Source of the DNA: QWHO01 sp021404945
Lineage (GTDB): Bacteria > Vulcanimicrobiota > Xenobia > Xenobiales > QWHO01
Reading direction: 5' to 3'
Assembly (NCBI GenBank): GCA_963169765.1
Contig: CAUJEN010000192.1
Span: 124,001 to 188,000 of the forward strand
Length of the DNA: 64,000 bases
In this document: positions 39,303 to 48,447 of the stretch, one piece after another
Layout of the letters: each line of letters starts with the position of its first letter
Numbering within the stretch: the stretch's first letter is position 1
Position numbers and translations under genes: made by a program
The notes under the pieces: generated by a model
The model's database searches: none
What the model was told of the DNA's origin: nothing
The model's input: the letters and a program-made list of their open reading frames with translations, nothing else

Positions 39303-41192
39303 CTAACGTTCCACTCCCAAGCTGACTGCACTCTTCTTACCTGGAACGGCCAGTGAACGGAGCCCGTAAAGGGTCACCGGTATGTCCATGCCCTCCAATT
39401 GGCGATCCTTGAACTCGTCCACGTGCATCGAGAGCTTGGATGCGTGGAAACTGGCCTCGTCCATCAACACATTGCAGCGGAGTATCTGGCTCAGAGACTG
39501 AATCTTATGAGCCATCCGAACGGTTTCGCCGATGACGGTGTACTCGGCTCGGCCGGAGCCGGTCGTACCGATCTCCCCGATGGTGAGGGGTCCGGTGCAG
39601 ACGGCCGCTCCCACGTCGAATTCGGAGCGATTGAAAATTCCCCAACGCTCCCGGAGGATATCGACTGCTTTCTGCATCTCGTAGGCCGCCCGAATGGCGG
39701 CGGCGGATGGATTGAGTTGCTTCTTGTGGAGAAATGCGATGATCTGAGCGTCTCCCTGGTAGGTGAGGGCCCGGCCGCCGTGCCTTTCGTAGATGGCTAC
39801 CGTGACGCTGTGATACTCGTTGAGCAACGTGAGAATCTGAACCGGTGTCCTGGTCTCGGACAGGGTGGTGTAACCCCGGATATCGGTCACGATGATGGTG
39901 GCGATCTCGTTCCGGGGCCTGGCGCTGCCAGCGGCCATCACGGCACTGACCACTTCCGGCGGAATGAATCTCTGGAGCACCTGGGCCGTCAGGAGAAGAC
40001 GAGCGGTGATGGCCAGCACCAGGGTTGTCAGGTAGCCTCCAGTGGTGCCGGCGATGCCGGTCTGCCTGCCGAGACTGAAGAGCGCTCCGTAGACGCCCAG
40101 CAGCGCCCCGAGCAGGGCCACGGACGAGAACAGGGCGGTCCACTTGGAGCGAGACCGCAGGATTGCCATGGCAATGGCGAGATTGAGAAGGTAGCTTAAC
40201 AGTCCCTGGACCCATTCAGGAAGGACTCGCGCGTACGGGCCGGTCAGAAGGGTATTCAGGATCTGAGCGTGGATTTCGAACCCTTTCATCGGTCCTACCG
40301 GCGTCGGATAAAGGTCTGTCTCGCCATCGGTGTTGTCCCCCACGATGACGACGGCGCCTTTGACCGCTTTCAGGGCGGGGCTATCGGGGTCGATCAACTC
40401 GTGGTAAGGGATGACAGGCATCGCGCGCCGGGAAGGACTCAGGTCCGGACCTGTCGCCCGGGGAAGGTAGTAGATGGGCAGCATGTAGCGCGTCGAGTCC
40501 TCGGTGTCGCGGACCGCCACAGGAATGCTGTCCGGTGGGGCCAGGATGACGTGGTTGACTGTGTCATACTCGATGTCGCGCAGGTTGAGTTGATGAAGTC
40601 GGGCAAAGATTGCCAGGGCGGCCGCCGGCCAGGGGCGATCGAGGTCGGGAGACTGAATGGCCAGCGCGGCGGTACGGACTTTCTGGTCGGTCGGGTCGTT
40701 GTAGCAATTGATCAGCCCGGGAAGTGCTCGGCCTGCTGCAAGACTCTCCTCCAGGCTTTCGATCAGGGTGCCTCGCTGATTCATCTTCGAGTCTCCTGTT
40801 TCGGTCTTGACCGTCTGAAGTCCGATGGTGCAGGCCAGCACGGCCAGACCCGTCTCGTTGACGGCCTCGGTCAGTGCAGCATCCATCTCCTCGTCGCGGG
40901 GGGCGTCAAACAGAAGATCAAGGAAGACCACGCGAGCCCCATGCTCGCGCATGTTGATCAAGAATTGGGCGTGGGCCAAGCGGTTGAATTTGCCTTGCTG
41001 GTGCGTTTCGTCGTCAATCCCGGCCAGGATGATCTTCGCTCCCTGCTCCTGTCGGGTCAAGTACTTCAAGGCTGTATCATACGGGTAGGCTTCCAGAGGA
41101 GAAAGAACCCCCTCCAGGGAGATCCGGGCCAGCCAGCCGAGCAGGGCCAGAAGAAAGGGCAGGAAGGTGCGGTAGAGGCGCGAGCTTCTCAC
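39303..41192 (-). CDS. CHASE2-domain class III cyclase, metal-binding half (Asn/Arg lost)
   Basis: From a GTG at 41192 that overlaps the stop of the upstream cyclase gene (GTGA), the protein is 629 residues. Longer in-frame starts only read the other gene out of frame. It has an N-terminal membrane helix, an extracellular CHASE2 sensor (about 35-300), about three membrane helices (about 315-400) and a class III nucleotide cyclase domain. Both metal aspartates are present: D437 (VTDIRGYT) and D481 (YQGDAQ). The transition-state Asn and Arg are replaced by R559 and K563 (VRMAHKIQ), and the purine Lys is Thr. Alone it should be a poor cyclase. Its neighbour supplies the missing residues. Confidence 0.9.
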   Translation of the reverse strand: MRSSRLYRTFLPFLLALLGWLARISLEGVLSPLEAYPYDTALKYLTRQEQGAKIILAGIDDETHQQGKFNRLAHAQFLINMREHGARVVFLDLLFDAPRDEEMDAALTEAVNETGLAVLACTIGLQTVKTETGDSKMNQRGTLIESLEESLAAGRALPGLINCYNDPTDQKVRTAALAIQSPDLDRPWPAAALAIFARLHQLNLRDIEYDTVNHVILAPPDSIPVAVRDTEDSTRYMLPIYYLPRATGPDLSPSRRAMPVIPYHELIDPDSPALKAVKGAVVIVGDNTDGETDLYPTPVGPMKGFEIHAQILNTLLTGPYARVLPEWVQGLLSYLLNLAIAMAILRSRSKWTALFSSVALLGALLGVYGALFSLGRQTGIAGTTGGYLTTLVLAITARLLLTAQVLQRFIPPEVVSAVMAAGSARPRNEIATIIVTDIRGYTTLSETRTPVQILTLLNEYHSVTVAIYERHGGRALTYQGDAQIIAFLHKKQLNPSAAAIRAAYEMQKAVDILRERWGIFNRSEFDVGAAVCTGPLTIGEIGTTGSGRAEYTVIGETVRMAHKIQSLSQILRCNVLMDEASFHASKLSMHVDEFKDRQLEGMDIPVTLYGLRSLAVPGKKSAVSLGVER

Positions 41193-43060
41193 AGCTCTGA
41201 CAATCTGATCCGGGCTACGGGAACCGGTTTCGCTTTGCCTTTCAGAAGGACTGGAGGCAGGTCCTCGAAGCGGAATCGATTGTGGCAGAGATTGCGGGTT
41301 TCCTCCGCCACCAGAACCTCTACGTTCAGACGCCTGGCTGCCCCCAACAGTCGGGCGGCCACGTTGGTAGTGTCGCCGATAGCTGCCGAGGCCAGTTTGC
41401 TCGAGCGTGCCCCGACCTGACCGATGGCCACCGGCCCGGTGGCCACGCCGCATCGAATTGCCATCTGCTCGTCGTCGTCGATATCCCACCAAAGCTGGCG
41501 AAGCTTGTCGCTCATGGAGACGATTTCCAGGCAGGCCCGCACGGCATGGTAGGCGTGCTGGGGGTCGGACCTTTCCAGTTCGGCGTTGAACCCGATCATC
41601 GGCGCGTCGCCCTGAAAGTCCAGCACCACGCCCCGGTTCTCGACGGCAACGTCGTTGAGCAGCATCGAGAACTCCTGGCGCCGCCGAAAGTAGTCGGTTG
41701 AGTCGGCCTTCTCCAGATTCTTGACCAGCTCGGGCACGTTGCAGAAGACAATCGTGGCCACTTGCTCTCGGATCACGTTGAGCCCCGACTCATCCAGGCT
41801 TCTGGCCGCTTCGAAGGCACTCTTGCCCCCGAATTTTCGCAGGCTGCGCATGAGTGTCACCAGCTGCAGGGCGACCAGGGCGAGCGAGGAAGCGATCAGA
41901 GCGACCAGAGGGCGGGCCAGGTTGAGATAAGTGCCTTGCTCGAAGGCGATCAGGTTGACTGCCAGCAGCAGGACGATTCCGGCTGTGACCGTCAGCAATG
42001 CGAACAATGGTCGGCGAAGCGCTGCCAGGGCGACGATCAGAAAGGTGCCGGCCACCAGCAGGACACTTTGAGCCCAGGCCGGTGGAGACTGGAGGTACCA
42101 TTCTGACAATAGAGTGTCGAGCACGCAGGCCTGAAACTGGATGGCCTTCATCCGGTGGTAGCTGGTCATGACCTGCTCGGTCGCGTCATGCTGGAAGTTC
42201 CCCATCACGACGATGCGCCCGGAGATGAGCTGGTAGAGGGGATCCTCGAGGTCGAGCAAGCGGGCAGCCGACACCGGAGCGAGATACTCGACCCGGATCC
42301 CTTCAAGCTCCTGTTCCTTGAGGTCCTTAAGACTGAGGCTGCGCGGGTTGAGGGGACGGATCCTGAGGGTGTAGTCCGGTGTGGTTGGAATCAGGCGAGG
42401 GCCGACCTGGATCCAATCGGGGCCATACTTGATGTCCTCGGGCAGAACGTCGAGCAGCCTGGCCAGGAGTACCAGGGCACCCGATGGAACGGGGCGAGCC
42501 CTGGCAGGTAAACGAGTCGCCAGGTAGGCCTGCCGCACCACGCCGTCCTGGTCGGCCAGGAAGTCGACCGAGCAGGCCGGGATCGGATCGCCCGCGAGTC
42601 GATCCTGCCAGTCACTGAGATACTTGCCATCTTGCTGGCGCAGACGCAGCCCTCGGGACAAGAGCCCTGTCCCTTCCTGCACCATGTGCAGCGCATCCGA
42701 AAGGCGCCAGCGATTCTTGCTCTCCCTGGCCGAGCGTTCGGGCTCGGCTTGAAGATAGAGAACGCCCCTGGCCCCACGGCCGGAGAGTTGGGCGATCAAC
42801 CGGGCCAGCTGGTCCGGCCCCCATCGCTCCCCTTTGGTGAGGCTCCAGCGCGGATAGAGATCGAGCTCGACGGTCGCATCGTCGATCCCCACCATCTGGA
42901 TGGCCGGATGAAGGCGCAGCCCCACCTTCCGCATCTCTTCCTGCATGAACTCGATTCTGAAGTCGTAAAGAGAAAGCTCCAACCGGTCCATCCAGGGCAG
43001 GAACGAAAGCGTGACGCCGAGCAAGACGCAACCCAGAACCAGGGTGGGCCGACTCAGCAT
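41189..43060 (-). CDS. CHASE2-domain class III cyclase, Asn/Arg half (first metal Asp lost)
   Basis: The 623-residue protein has the same layout: N-terminal membrane helix, CHASE2 domain (about 30-310), membrane helices (about 325-400) and a cyclase domain. Here the first metal aspartate is replaced by N441 (VFCNVPELV), while the second, D485 (FQGDAPM), remains. The transition-state pair N566/R570 is intact (GDTTNVAARL). The purine-selecting positions are D and A instead of Lys and Asp/Thr, so nucleotide preference is uncertain. It starts 13 bases after the FecR gene and overlaps the second cyclase gene by 4 bases. Confidence 0.9.
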   Translation of the reverse strand: MLSRPTLVLGCVLLGVTLSFLPWMDRLELSLYDFRIEFMQEEMRKVGLRLHPAIQMVGIDDATVELDLYPRWSLTKGERWGPDQLARLIAQLSGRGARGVLYLQAEPERSARESKNRWRLSDALHMVQEGTGLLSRGLRLRQQDGKYLSDWQDRLAGDPIPACSVDFLADQDGVVRQAYLATRLPARARPVPSGALVLLARLLDVLPEDIKYGPDWIQVGPRLIPTTPDYTLRIRPLNPRSLSLKDLKEQELEGIRVEYLAPVSAARLLDLEDPLYQLISGRIVVMGNFQHDATEQVMTSYHRMKAIQFQACVLDTLLSEWYLQSPPAWAQSVLLVAGTFLIVALAALRRPLFALLTVTAGIVLLLAVNLIAFEQGTYLNLARPLVALIASSLALVALQLVTLMRSLRKFGGKSAFEAARSLDESGLNVIREQVATIVFCNVPELVKNLEKADSTDYFRRRQEFSMLLNDVAVENRGVVLDFQGDAPMIGFNAELERSDPQHAYHAVRACLEIVSMSDKLRQLWWDIDDDEQMAIRCGVATGPVAIGQVGARSSKLASAAIGDTTNVAARLLGAARRLNVEVLVAEETRNLCHNRFRFEDLPPVLLKGKAKPVPVARIRLSEL

Positions 43061-43073
43061 CGCGTGGTGAGGT

Positions 43074-44273
43074 TCAAGGCGTGGGAGCGGGGTCGGGCAC
43101 GGGCGAGGTCGCAGGGTCGGGAACCGGGGGGGCTCCCCAACCTTCGGTCACGAAAACGCTCTGGGTGGCCTTCCCCAACGGCTTGCCCTCGTCGTCGAGT
43201 CCCATGACTCGCCAGTAATAGGTCCCGGCCGGCAAAGGCGCGGCTTCGGCCGGGTAGCTCACGCTGGTGCTGCTGGTTTTGGTGGCCCAGTCGAGGTTGC
43301 CCATCTGCTCCTCGCGGCTGAGCAGCAAAAGATAGCCTCTGGCCTTCTCGACCTGGGTCCAGCTGAAGCTGGGCGGGCCGGAGACGGTCATGTTGTTGGC
43401 TGGCACAGGGTTGGTGGGGAAATCGGGTTTCTTTGGTTTGGAGTTACGGGGAATGTAGCCCAGGTAGCCACCTCCCGGGACATAGCTGGCGGCCAGGCTC
43501 AGGGCGGCCTGCTCGGGGTCGGAGATGAAATCGCTGACGGTGCCGGCATAATAGAAGGCCTCGCCGGCGGTTCCCAGGCCGATGTTGCCCGGGATATAGC
43601 TGTAGCTCGAGATGGTGCGCACGATGTCCATGGCTTTCTGAAAGTCTCGCCACTCACTTGAGTTGAGGATCTCCTCGCGCAGAGCCTCCGGGTCGTCATA
43701 CTGCTTGACCACCGGAACCTGCTGGTAGGGGATGTCCACCTTGGTGCCCGCCTTTGCCGAGATGGGCTCTCCCCCACCGACCGGGGTCACTTCCACCTCG
43801 CCCTCGAGCACGTTCAGGCTGGTGGCCCCGTTGTCTTCGGTGGCGATCACGAATTCGGTGCCTTTGATTCCCATGACTCCGCCGGCCGTCTCGATCTCAA
43901 GCGGCTCTTTGCGCTTGGACATCTTGGCCCAGACCCGCCCGCCCTTAATTTTGATCCGCTTGACGACGGGCTTGCCTTCTTCCTTGATCTCGCTTTCGCT
44001 GACGATCTCGATGCGGGTGCCTTTGTTGATGCCCACCCGGCCTCCGGTGACAAACTCCAGAGCCGCCACGGTGGAGGCGTCGGTCTGGTATTCATCCTTC
44101 ACCATCGTGTTCATGAAAGGAAAGGCCAGGGCGGTGGCCGACTTGCGCTCGTAGGTCATCTTGGGACCATCGATTTCGACCACCTTCGCCACCGCAGGTT
44201 GAGCCCAGGAGGGGCTTTGTAGCGTCAGATACAGGGCTGCGGCCACCACAACGGATCGGAAAGGACGACTCAT
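43074..44273 (-). CDS. secreted FecR-domain protein
   Basis: The 399-residue protein has a signal peptide (about residues 1-24, VVVAAALYLTLQSPSWAQ) and a FecR domain (about 50-180). That domain has the typical EFVTGGRVGINKGTRIEIVS, AKMSKRKEPLEIETAGGVMG and IKGTEFVIATED segments. A middle region follows, then a fibronectin-like domain (about 285-380, SFSWTQVEKARGYLLLLSRE and AGTYYWRVMGLDDEG), ending in a Pro/Asp tail. The FecR and CHASE2 domains should both be outside the membrane, so it may be the ligand-sensing or cell-surface partner of the two cyclases encoded next. GAGG precedes the ATG. Confidence 0.88.
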   Translation of the reverse strand: MSRPFRSVVVAAALYLTLQSPSWAQPAVAKVVEIDGPKMTYERKSATALAFPFMNTMVKDEYQTDASTVAALEFVTGGRVGINKGTRIEIVSESEIKEEGKPVVKRIKIKGGRVWAKMSKRKEPLEIETAGGVMGIKGTEFVIATEDNGATSLNVLEGEVEVTPVGGGEPISAKAGTKVDIPYQQVPVVKQYDDPEALREEILNSSEWRDFQKAMDIVRTISSYSYIPGNIGLGTAGEAFYYAGTVSDFISDPEQAALSLAASYVPGGGYLGYIPRNSKPKKPDFPTNPVPANNMTVSGPPSFSWTQVEKARGYLLLLSREEQMGNLDWATKTSSTSVSYPAEAAPLPAGTYYWRVMGLDDEGKPLGKATQSVFVTEGWGAPPVPDPATSPVPDPAPTP

Positions 44274-44336
44274 TACGAATACCTCACTCCAGACAACATG
44301 AGGAGGGCGAGTTCCCTAAACCGGGCGTGATTCCTG

Positions 44337-46787
44337 TCAGCCGCCGCTGTAGAGAATCTTGCGCGGCTTGCTGCCCTCGGCCGGGCCGACCCAGCCCTTG
44401 CGCTCCATCAAGGTGAGGATTCGTCGAGCGCGCGCGTAGCCCACCTTGAGCTCGGTCTGGAGCATGGAGGCCGAAGCCTGCTGGGTGCGCAGCACCACCT
44501 CCAGGGCCTGCTGGAGCAGGGCGTCGTCCTCATCGCCCCCGCCCTCTTCCTCGGCCTCCAGGCCGGCGTTTTCGTTGATGGCCAGCTCGATCAGGTTCTC
44601 CGGGTGGGCCTGGGCTTTCCAGAACTCGACCACCCGTTGAATCTCGTCGTTGGAGACGTAAGCGCCCTGGAGGCGGCGCGGGTCGGATGCCTCCACCGGC
44701 AAGAACAGCATGTCGCCCTTGCCCAGAAGTTGCTCGGCCCCACCGGTATCCAGAATGACCCGCGAGTCGACCTGAGAGGTGACGGCGAAGGCGATGCGGG
44801 AGGGGATGTTGACCTTGATCAGTCCGGTGATCACGTCGGTGGACGGCCGCTGGGTGGCCACCACCACGTGAATGCCGGCCGCTCGGGCCTTCTGGGCCAG
44901 CCGGCAGATGCTGGTCTCGACCGATTTAGAGGCCACCATCATCAGGTCAGCCAGCTCGTCGATGATCACCACCACCCAGGGCAGCGGCTCGGGTGCCTTG
45001 GAGTTGAACTCGGCCAGGTTGCGCACCCGCAGGGCGGCAAAGGTGGCGTAGCGCTGCTCCATCAGCTCCACCACCTGGTTGAGGGTGAGGGCGGCCTTCT
45101 TCGGGTCGACCACGATCTGGCCCGGTTTCTGGTTGGAGAAGCCCACCAGGTGAGGAAGCCCCTCATAGATGGATAGCTCGACCTGCTTGGGATCGATCAT
45201 CAGCATTTGAAGCTGGCGCGGGGTGAAGCGATAGAGCAGGCTCAAGATGAGCGTGTTGATGCAGACCGATTTGCCCGAACCGGTGGTGCCGGCTACGAGC
45301 AGGTGGGGCATCTTTTGCAGGTCGGTGACGGCCGGCTGTCCGGTCAAATCAAGGCCGAGCCCCAGCGTGAGCCCGTTGGACTTACTGAAGACCTGAGCTG
45401 ACAGGATGTCGCGCAGCACCACCAGGTCGGTGGAGCGGTTGGGGATCTCGATGCCGATGGCGGCCTTGCCCGGGATGGGGGCCTCGATGCGCACTGCAGT
45501 GGCCGCCAGGGCCAGCGCGATATCGTTGGTCAGGGCCGTGAAGCGGTTCACCTTGACGCCCCGGGCAGGCTGCAGCTCGTAGCGGGTGACGGTTGGACCG
45601 CGCACGGTGTGGATGACCCGGGCTTCCACGCCAAAGCTTTGCAGGGTGTCGATGAGGATCTGGGACTTGTCCTCCTCGGGACGACGTCGCGCCTGGGCCG
45701 GGGGCGAGTCGAGCAAGGACAGGGGAGGCAGTTTGTAGGTGGCCGTCGGCAGGCGGGGCGGACCCGGAAAGAGCCGCAACTGGCCGTCAGGATCTTCGAG
45801 AACGCCGTTCTGAATGGGTGCCGGGCGCGGTGGCCTGGGGGCCGGCTTCTCTTCTGCGGTCGGGGGAGAAGGCTGAGGAGCCTCTTCAGTCGGCTCTGGC
45901 AAAAGCTCCGGCTCCTGGCTCAAGGACGGCTCGGGATGATAGCTGGCCTCTTCCGAGGGGATGAGATCGACCTCATCACTGAAGACCTCCTCCGGGAGCA
46001 GGCTGGGCTCCACTGCGGTCTCATAAGCCTCCTCGCTGATGGCAGGGGATCCTGGCGTGGTCTCCCAGACGGTCAGGGGTCGGGCCTCCTCGGAGACCTC
46101 CACGGCTGGTTGGCCCTCGGTGGAAGGCTCCTCGGCCCAGGGTCCGGGGTGGAGGCTGGCCAGCATGCTCCCCACCGTGCGCAGCACCCTCCAACCTGCC
46201 CGCCCCAGGTGGCGCGCCCCCGCGGCCAGCACGCGGCCCACGTCCGAGAGCGGAATCTGGCAGACCATGAGCAGGCCTGCGGCCAGCCCGGCGCCCCCGA
46301 CGATCCAGGAGCCGGCCGGTCCCAGGGCTCGCACCAGCAGCAGGTCGAGCCCGTAGCCGAGCTGTCCCCCCTGTCCCCCCATGCGCTGGGCCAGCAGGGT
46401 GAGGTCGAGCCAGAGCAGCAGAGCCGGCCAACCCACCTGCATTCCCTTGAGAAGTCCCGGGGCCAACAGGCGCAGGCTCCAGCCCAGCCCCAGCCAGGGC
46501 AGGAGCCAGGCCGAACGGCCGAAGGCCGCGTGTAGAGTGGCCGAGACGGCCAGACCAACGGCTCCGGTCACGTGCGGGGCGGCCAGGCAGATGGTCAGGA
46601 AGGGCACTCCCACCAGCAACAGGCCGAGGCCGGCCGCGGGCGCGGCTACCGAAGGGGAGCTGACCGAGACTGCCGGAGCCTGGGGACGCCGGCGTGCCTT
46701 TCGGCTCGGCTTGTCGCACCCTTGCAGGTTTGAGCGGCGCTTGGGCCGGGTCTCCCCGATCGGGTTCTCCAGTGGCTGAGATGGCAT
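44337..46787 (-). CDS. ftsK: DNA translocase FtsK
   Basis: FtsK/SpoIIIE pumps chromosomal DNA through the division septum. From ATG 46787 it is 816 residues. A short basic N-terminus is followed by four or so membrane helices (to about 190), a Pro/Glu-rich linker (about 210-350), then the motor. The Walker A is LLVAGTTGSGKSVCINTLIL, the Walker B region is PWVVVIIDELADLMMV, and ATQRPSTDVITGLIKVN is conserved. The gamma DNA-reading domain is at the end (QTELKVGYARARRILTLMER). The frame continues upstream to 47450, but only as a shadow of rpoZ and the PilT-like gene. It is divergent from rpoZ. Confidence 0.96.
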   Translation of the reverse strand: MPSQPLENPIGETRPKRRSNLQGCDKPSRKARRRPQAPAVSVSSPSVAAPAAGLGLLLVGVPFLTICLAAPHVTGAVGLAVSATLHAAFGRSAWLLPWLGLGWSLRLLAPGLLKGMQVGWPALLLWLDLTLLAQRMGGQGGQLGYGLDLLLVRALGPAGSWIVGGAGLAAGLLMVCQIPLSDVGRVLAAGARHLGRAGWRVLRTVGSMLASLHPGPWAEEPSTEGQPAVEVSEEARPLTVWETTPGSPAISEEAYETAVEPSLLPEEVFSDEVDLIPSEEASYHPEPSLSQEPELLPEPTEEAPQPSPPTAEEKPAPRPPRPAPIQNGVLEDPDGQLRLFPGPPRLPTATYKLPPLSLLDSPPAQARRRPEEDKSQILIDTLQSFGVEARVIHTVRGPTVTRYELQPARGVKVNRFTALTNDIALALAATAVRIEAPIPGKAAIGIEIPNRSTDLVVLRDILSAQVFSKSNGLTLGLGLDLTGQPAVTDLQKMPHLLVAGTTGSGKSVCINTLILSLLYRFTPRQLQMLMIDPKQVELSIYEGLPHLVGFSNQKPGQIVVDPKKAALTLNQVVELMEQRYATFAALRVRNLAEFNSKAPEPLPWVVVIIDELADLMMVASKSVETSICRLAQKARAAGIHVVVATQRPSTDVITGLIKVNIPSRIAFAVTSQVDSRVILDTGGAEQLLGKGDMLFLPVEASDPRRLQGAYVSNDEIQRVVEFWKAQAHPENLIELAINENAGLEAEEEGGGDEDDALLQQALEVVLRTQQASASMLQTELKVGYARARRILTLMERKGWVGPAEGSKPRKILYSGG

Positions 46788-46898
46788 GGCGAAAGAATTT
46801 CTATCAAGCTTGAATACCCTCCTTCCTGCAGGAATCTCGACTCGGCGCGGCGTATCCTCGCTGGTTCGTAAATCCCAAACGTCCCTGGAGGATCCCCG

Positions 46899-47222
46899 AT
46901 GCTGGTAGAACCCAATCTCGACCTGCTGCTGAGCAATGAAGCCCTGGACAACAAGTTTGCGCTGGTGACGCTGGCTCTCAAGCGGGCGCGGCAGTTGAAC
47001 GACGGGAGCCCGGTGCTGGCCGAGACCAACGCCCGCAAGTCGGTCAGCCAGGCTCTGTGGGAGATTGCGGCAGGAAAGATCTCGGTCACCCGCGGGGTGA
47101 ACGAGGACGACGATTTCTTCCCCCACCTCAACCTGGACGGACAGGACACGCTCTCGCGGGTCCTGAGCGCCGACCCTGACTCGGGTGCCGAAGAGGAAGA
47201 GCTGGAAGCCGACATCAACTGA
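46899..47222 (+). CDS. rpoZ: DNA-directed RNA polymerase omega subunit
   Basis: Omega helps fold and assemble the beta-prime subunit of RNA polymerase. The 107-residue protein shows the family core NKFALVTLALKRARQLNDGS and KSVSQALWEIAAGKISVT, followed by an acidic tail. GGAGG at 46887-46891 precedes the ATG. It is cotranscribed with the PilT-like gene, an unusual neighbour. The stretch 46788-46898 upstream contains the palindrome TTCCTGCAGGAA (46823-46834). Confidence 0.92.
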   Translation: MLVEPNLDLLLSNEALDNKFALVTLALKRARQLNDGSPVLAETNARKSVSQALWEIAAGKISVTRGVNEDDDFFPHLNLDGQDTLSRVLSADPDSGAEEEELEADIN

Positions 47223-47232
47223 GGGATCGGTT

Positions 47233-48447
47233 TTGAGTTTCGACGAGCAGTTGAATGCCACCCTGCAGCGACTGACGGCTGCCGTAGAGGGATTGGCCGA
47301 GAAGAGTGGCAAGCCCAAGCTGAGTTTCAGCCTGGAACAGTTGCTTTCGGTCATGGTCAAGCATCGGGGAACCTTCCTGCACCTCAACGGGGGATCGTTC
47401 CCGATGCTGCGCATCAACCATGAGCTGGTTCCGGTTGGCGAGCACGCCATTTCTCCCCGTGAATGTCAGGCTCTGCTTTCGCAGGTTCTCAATCAGGAGC
47501 ATCTGCTGGCCCTGGCCCGGGGGATGGAGGTCGGCTTTGGTTACGCGATGGATGGAGCAGGATTCCGCTTTCACGTCTATCAAGAGCGGGGGCTCCTGGG
47601 AGCTTCCATCCGGCGCATCCGGACGGACATTCCTCCGCTTGCTCAACTCGGTCTTTCCGGCAGCGTCCTGGAGCAGTTGCTCGACCAGCGTCAGGGGCTG
47701 ATCCTCCTGGTAGGACGCCCGCGTTGCGGAAAGATCAACTCGTTCGCCTCGCTGATCTCGCACCTCAACGAGCAGCAGCGGGTGCGGGTGGTGACCCTGG
47801 AATCCCCCATCCAGTTCTGGCACGAGAGTAAGAAAGCCACCGTGGTGCAGCGGGAAGTCGGGGTGGATACCGAGACTTATGTCCACGGGATTCGCCAGGC
47901 CGTGCTGCAGGACCCGGACATTCTGGCTGTGGGCGAGCTGCCCGACCCGGACACGGTGGAGGTGGTCATCCAGGCTGCCGCCGGGGGGCACCTGGTGCTG
48001 GCCATGCTGGACGCCCCCTCGGCAGTGCGGGCTGTAGATCAGATTGTGGAAGTTTTCTACAACAACAATGACAACCGGATGCTGCGCCTCTTTTCCAGGG
48101 TCTTGAAGCTGGTCGTCTGCCAGTACCTGGTCCCCCGGGCCGATGGCCGAGGCAAGCTCCCCGCCTTTGAGATCCTCGAGTGCAACGAGGAAGTGGCCGA
48201 TGGAATCGGAAGGGGCGAGACCTCCAGCCTGCACGAGGCCATGCGCCAGGGGAACATGCAGACGCTGGGTCGCCATCTGTCGCGCATGGTGGATGTGGGC
48301 CTGGTCAGTCGCGAGGAGGCCAGCAAGCTGCTCGACGATCCTAGCGAGCTGACGGTGATGGAAGAGCAGCCGGAGATGGCCCTGTCTCAGGCCTCGACTC
48401 CAAGCATCCTCATGGACGACGACTCGCCCCTCATGTCCTGGCTCTGA
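47233..48447 (+). CDS. degenerate PilT/GspE-type secretion ATPase
   Basis: From TTG 47233, six bases after GAGGGA, the protein is 404 residues. It follows the type IV pilus retraction ATPase fold from end to end, but its motifs are altered. Walker A is GRPRCGKINS (161-170), with Ile in place of the Ser/Thr after Lys167. The Asp box is TLESPIQFWHE (Ser for Asp). Walker B is ILAVGELPDPDTVEV (Pro for Arg). The His box is GGHLVLAMLDAPSA (Asp for His). It probably binds nucleotide poorly and may act as a regulator or partner of another PilT/PilB. No pilus genes lie nearby. It is convergent with nnr, overlapping by 17 bases. Confidence 0.88.
   Translation: MSFDEQLNATLQRLTAAVEGLAEKSGKPKLSFSLEQLLSVMVKHRGTFLHLNGGSFPMLRINHELVPVGEHAISPRECQALLSQVLNQEHLLALARGMEVGFGYAMDGAGFRFHVYQERGLLGASIRRIRTDIPPLAQLGLSGSVLEQLLDQRQGLILLVGRPRCGKINSFASLISHLNEQQRVRVVTLESPIQFWHESKKATVVQREVGVDTETYVHGIRQAVLQDPDILAVGELPDPDTVEVVIQAAAGGHLVLAMLDAPSAVRAVDQIVEVFYNNNDNRMLRLFSRVLKLVVCQYLVPRADGRGKLPAFEILECNEEVADGIGRGETSSLHEAMRQGNMQTLGRHLSRMVDVGLVSREEASKLLDDPSELTVMEEQPEMALSQASTPSILMDDDSPLMSWL

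Noticed and set aside
41193..41492. N-terminal extension of the first CHASE2 cyclase
   Set aside because: It overlaps the upstream cyclase gene in another frame and is Arg/Gly/Ser-rich. The GTG at 41192 overlapping the stop is the natural start.
46823..46834. Perfect palindrome TTCCTGCAGGAA between ftsK and rpoZ as an operator
   Set aside because: A 12-base palindrome is not rare in GC-rich DNA, and no second copy was noticed in other promoters here.
46788..47450. N-terminal extension of ftsK
   Set aside because: It is antisense to rpoZ and the PilT-like gene and has no FtsK similarity. Membrane helices begin only after ATG 46787.
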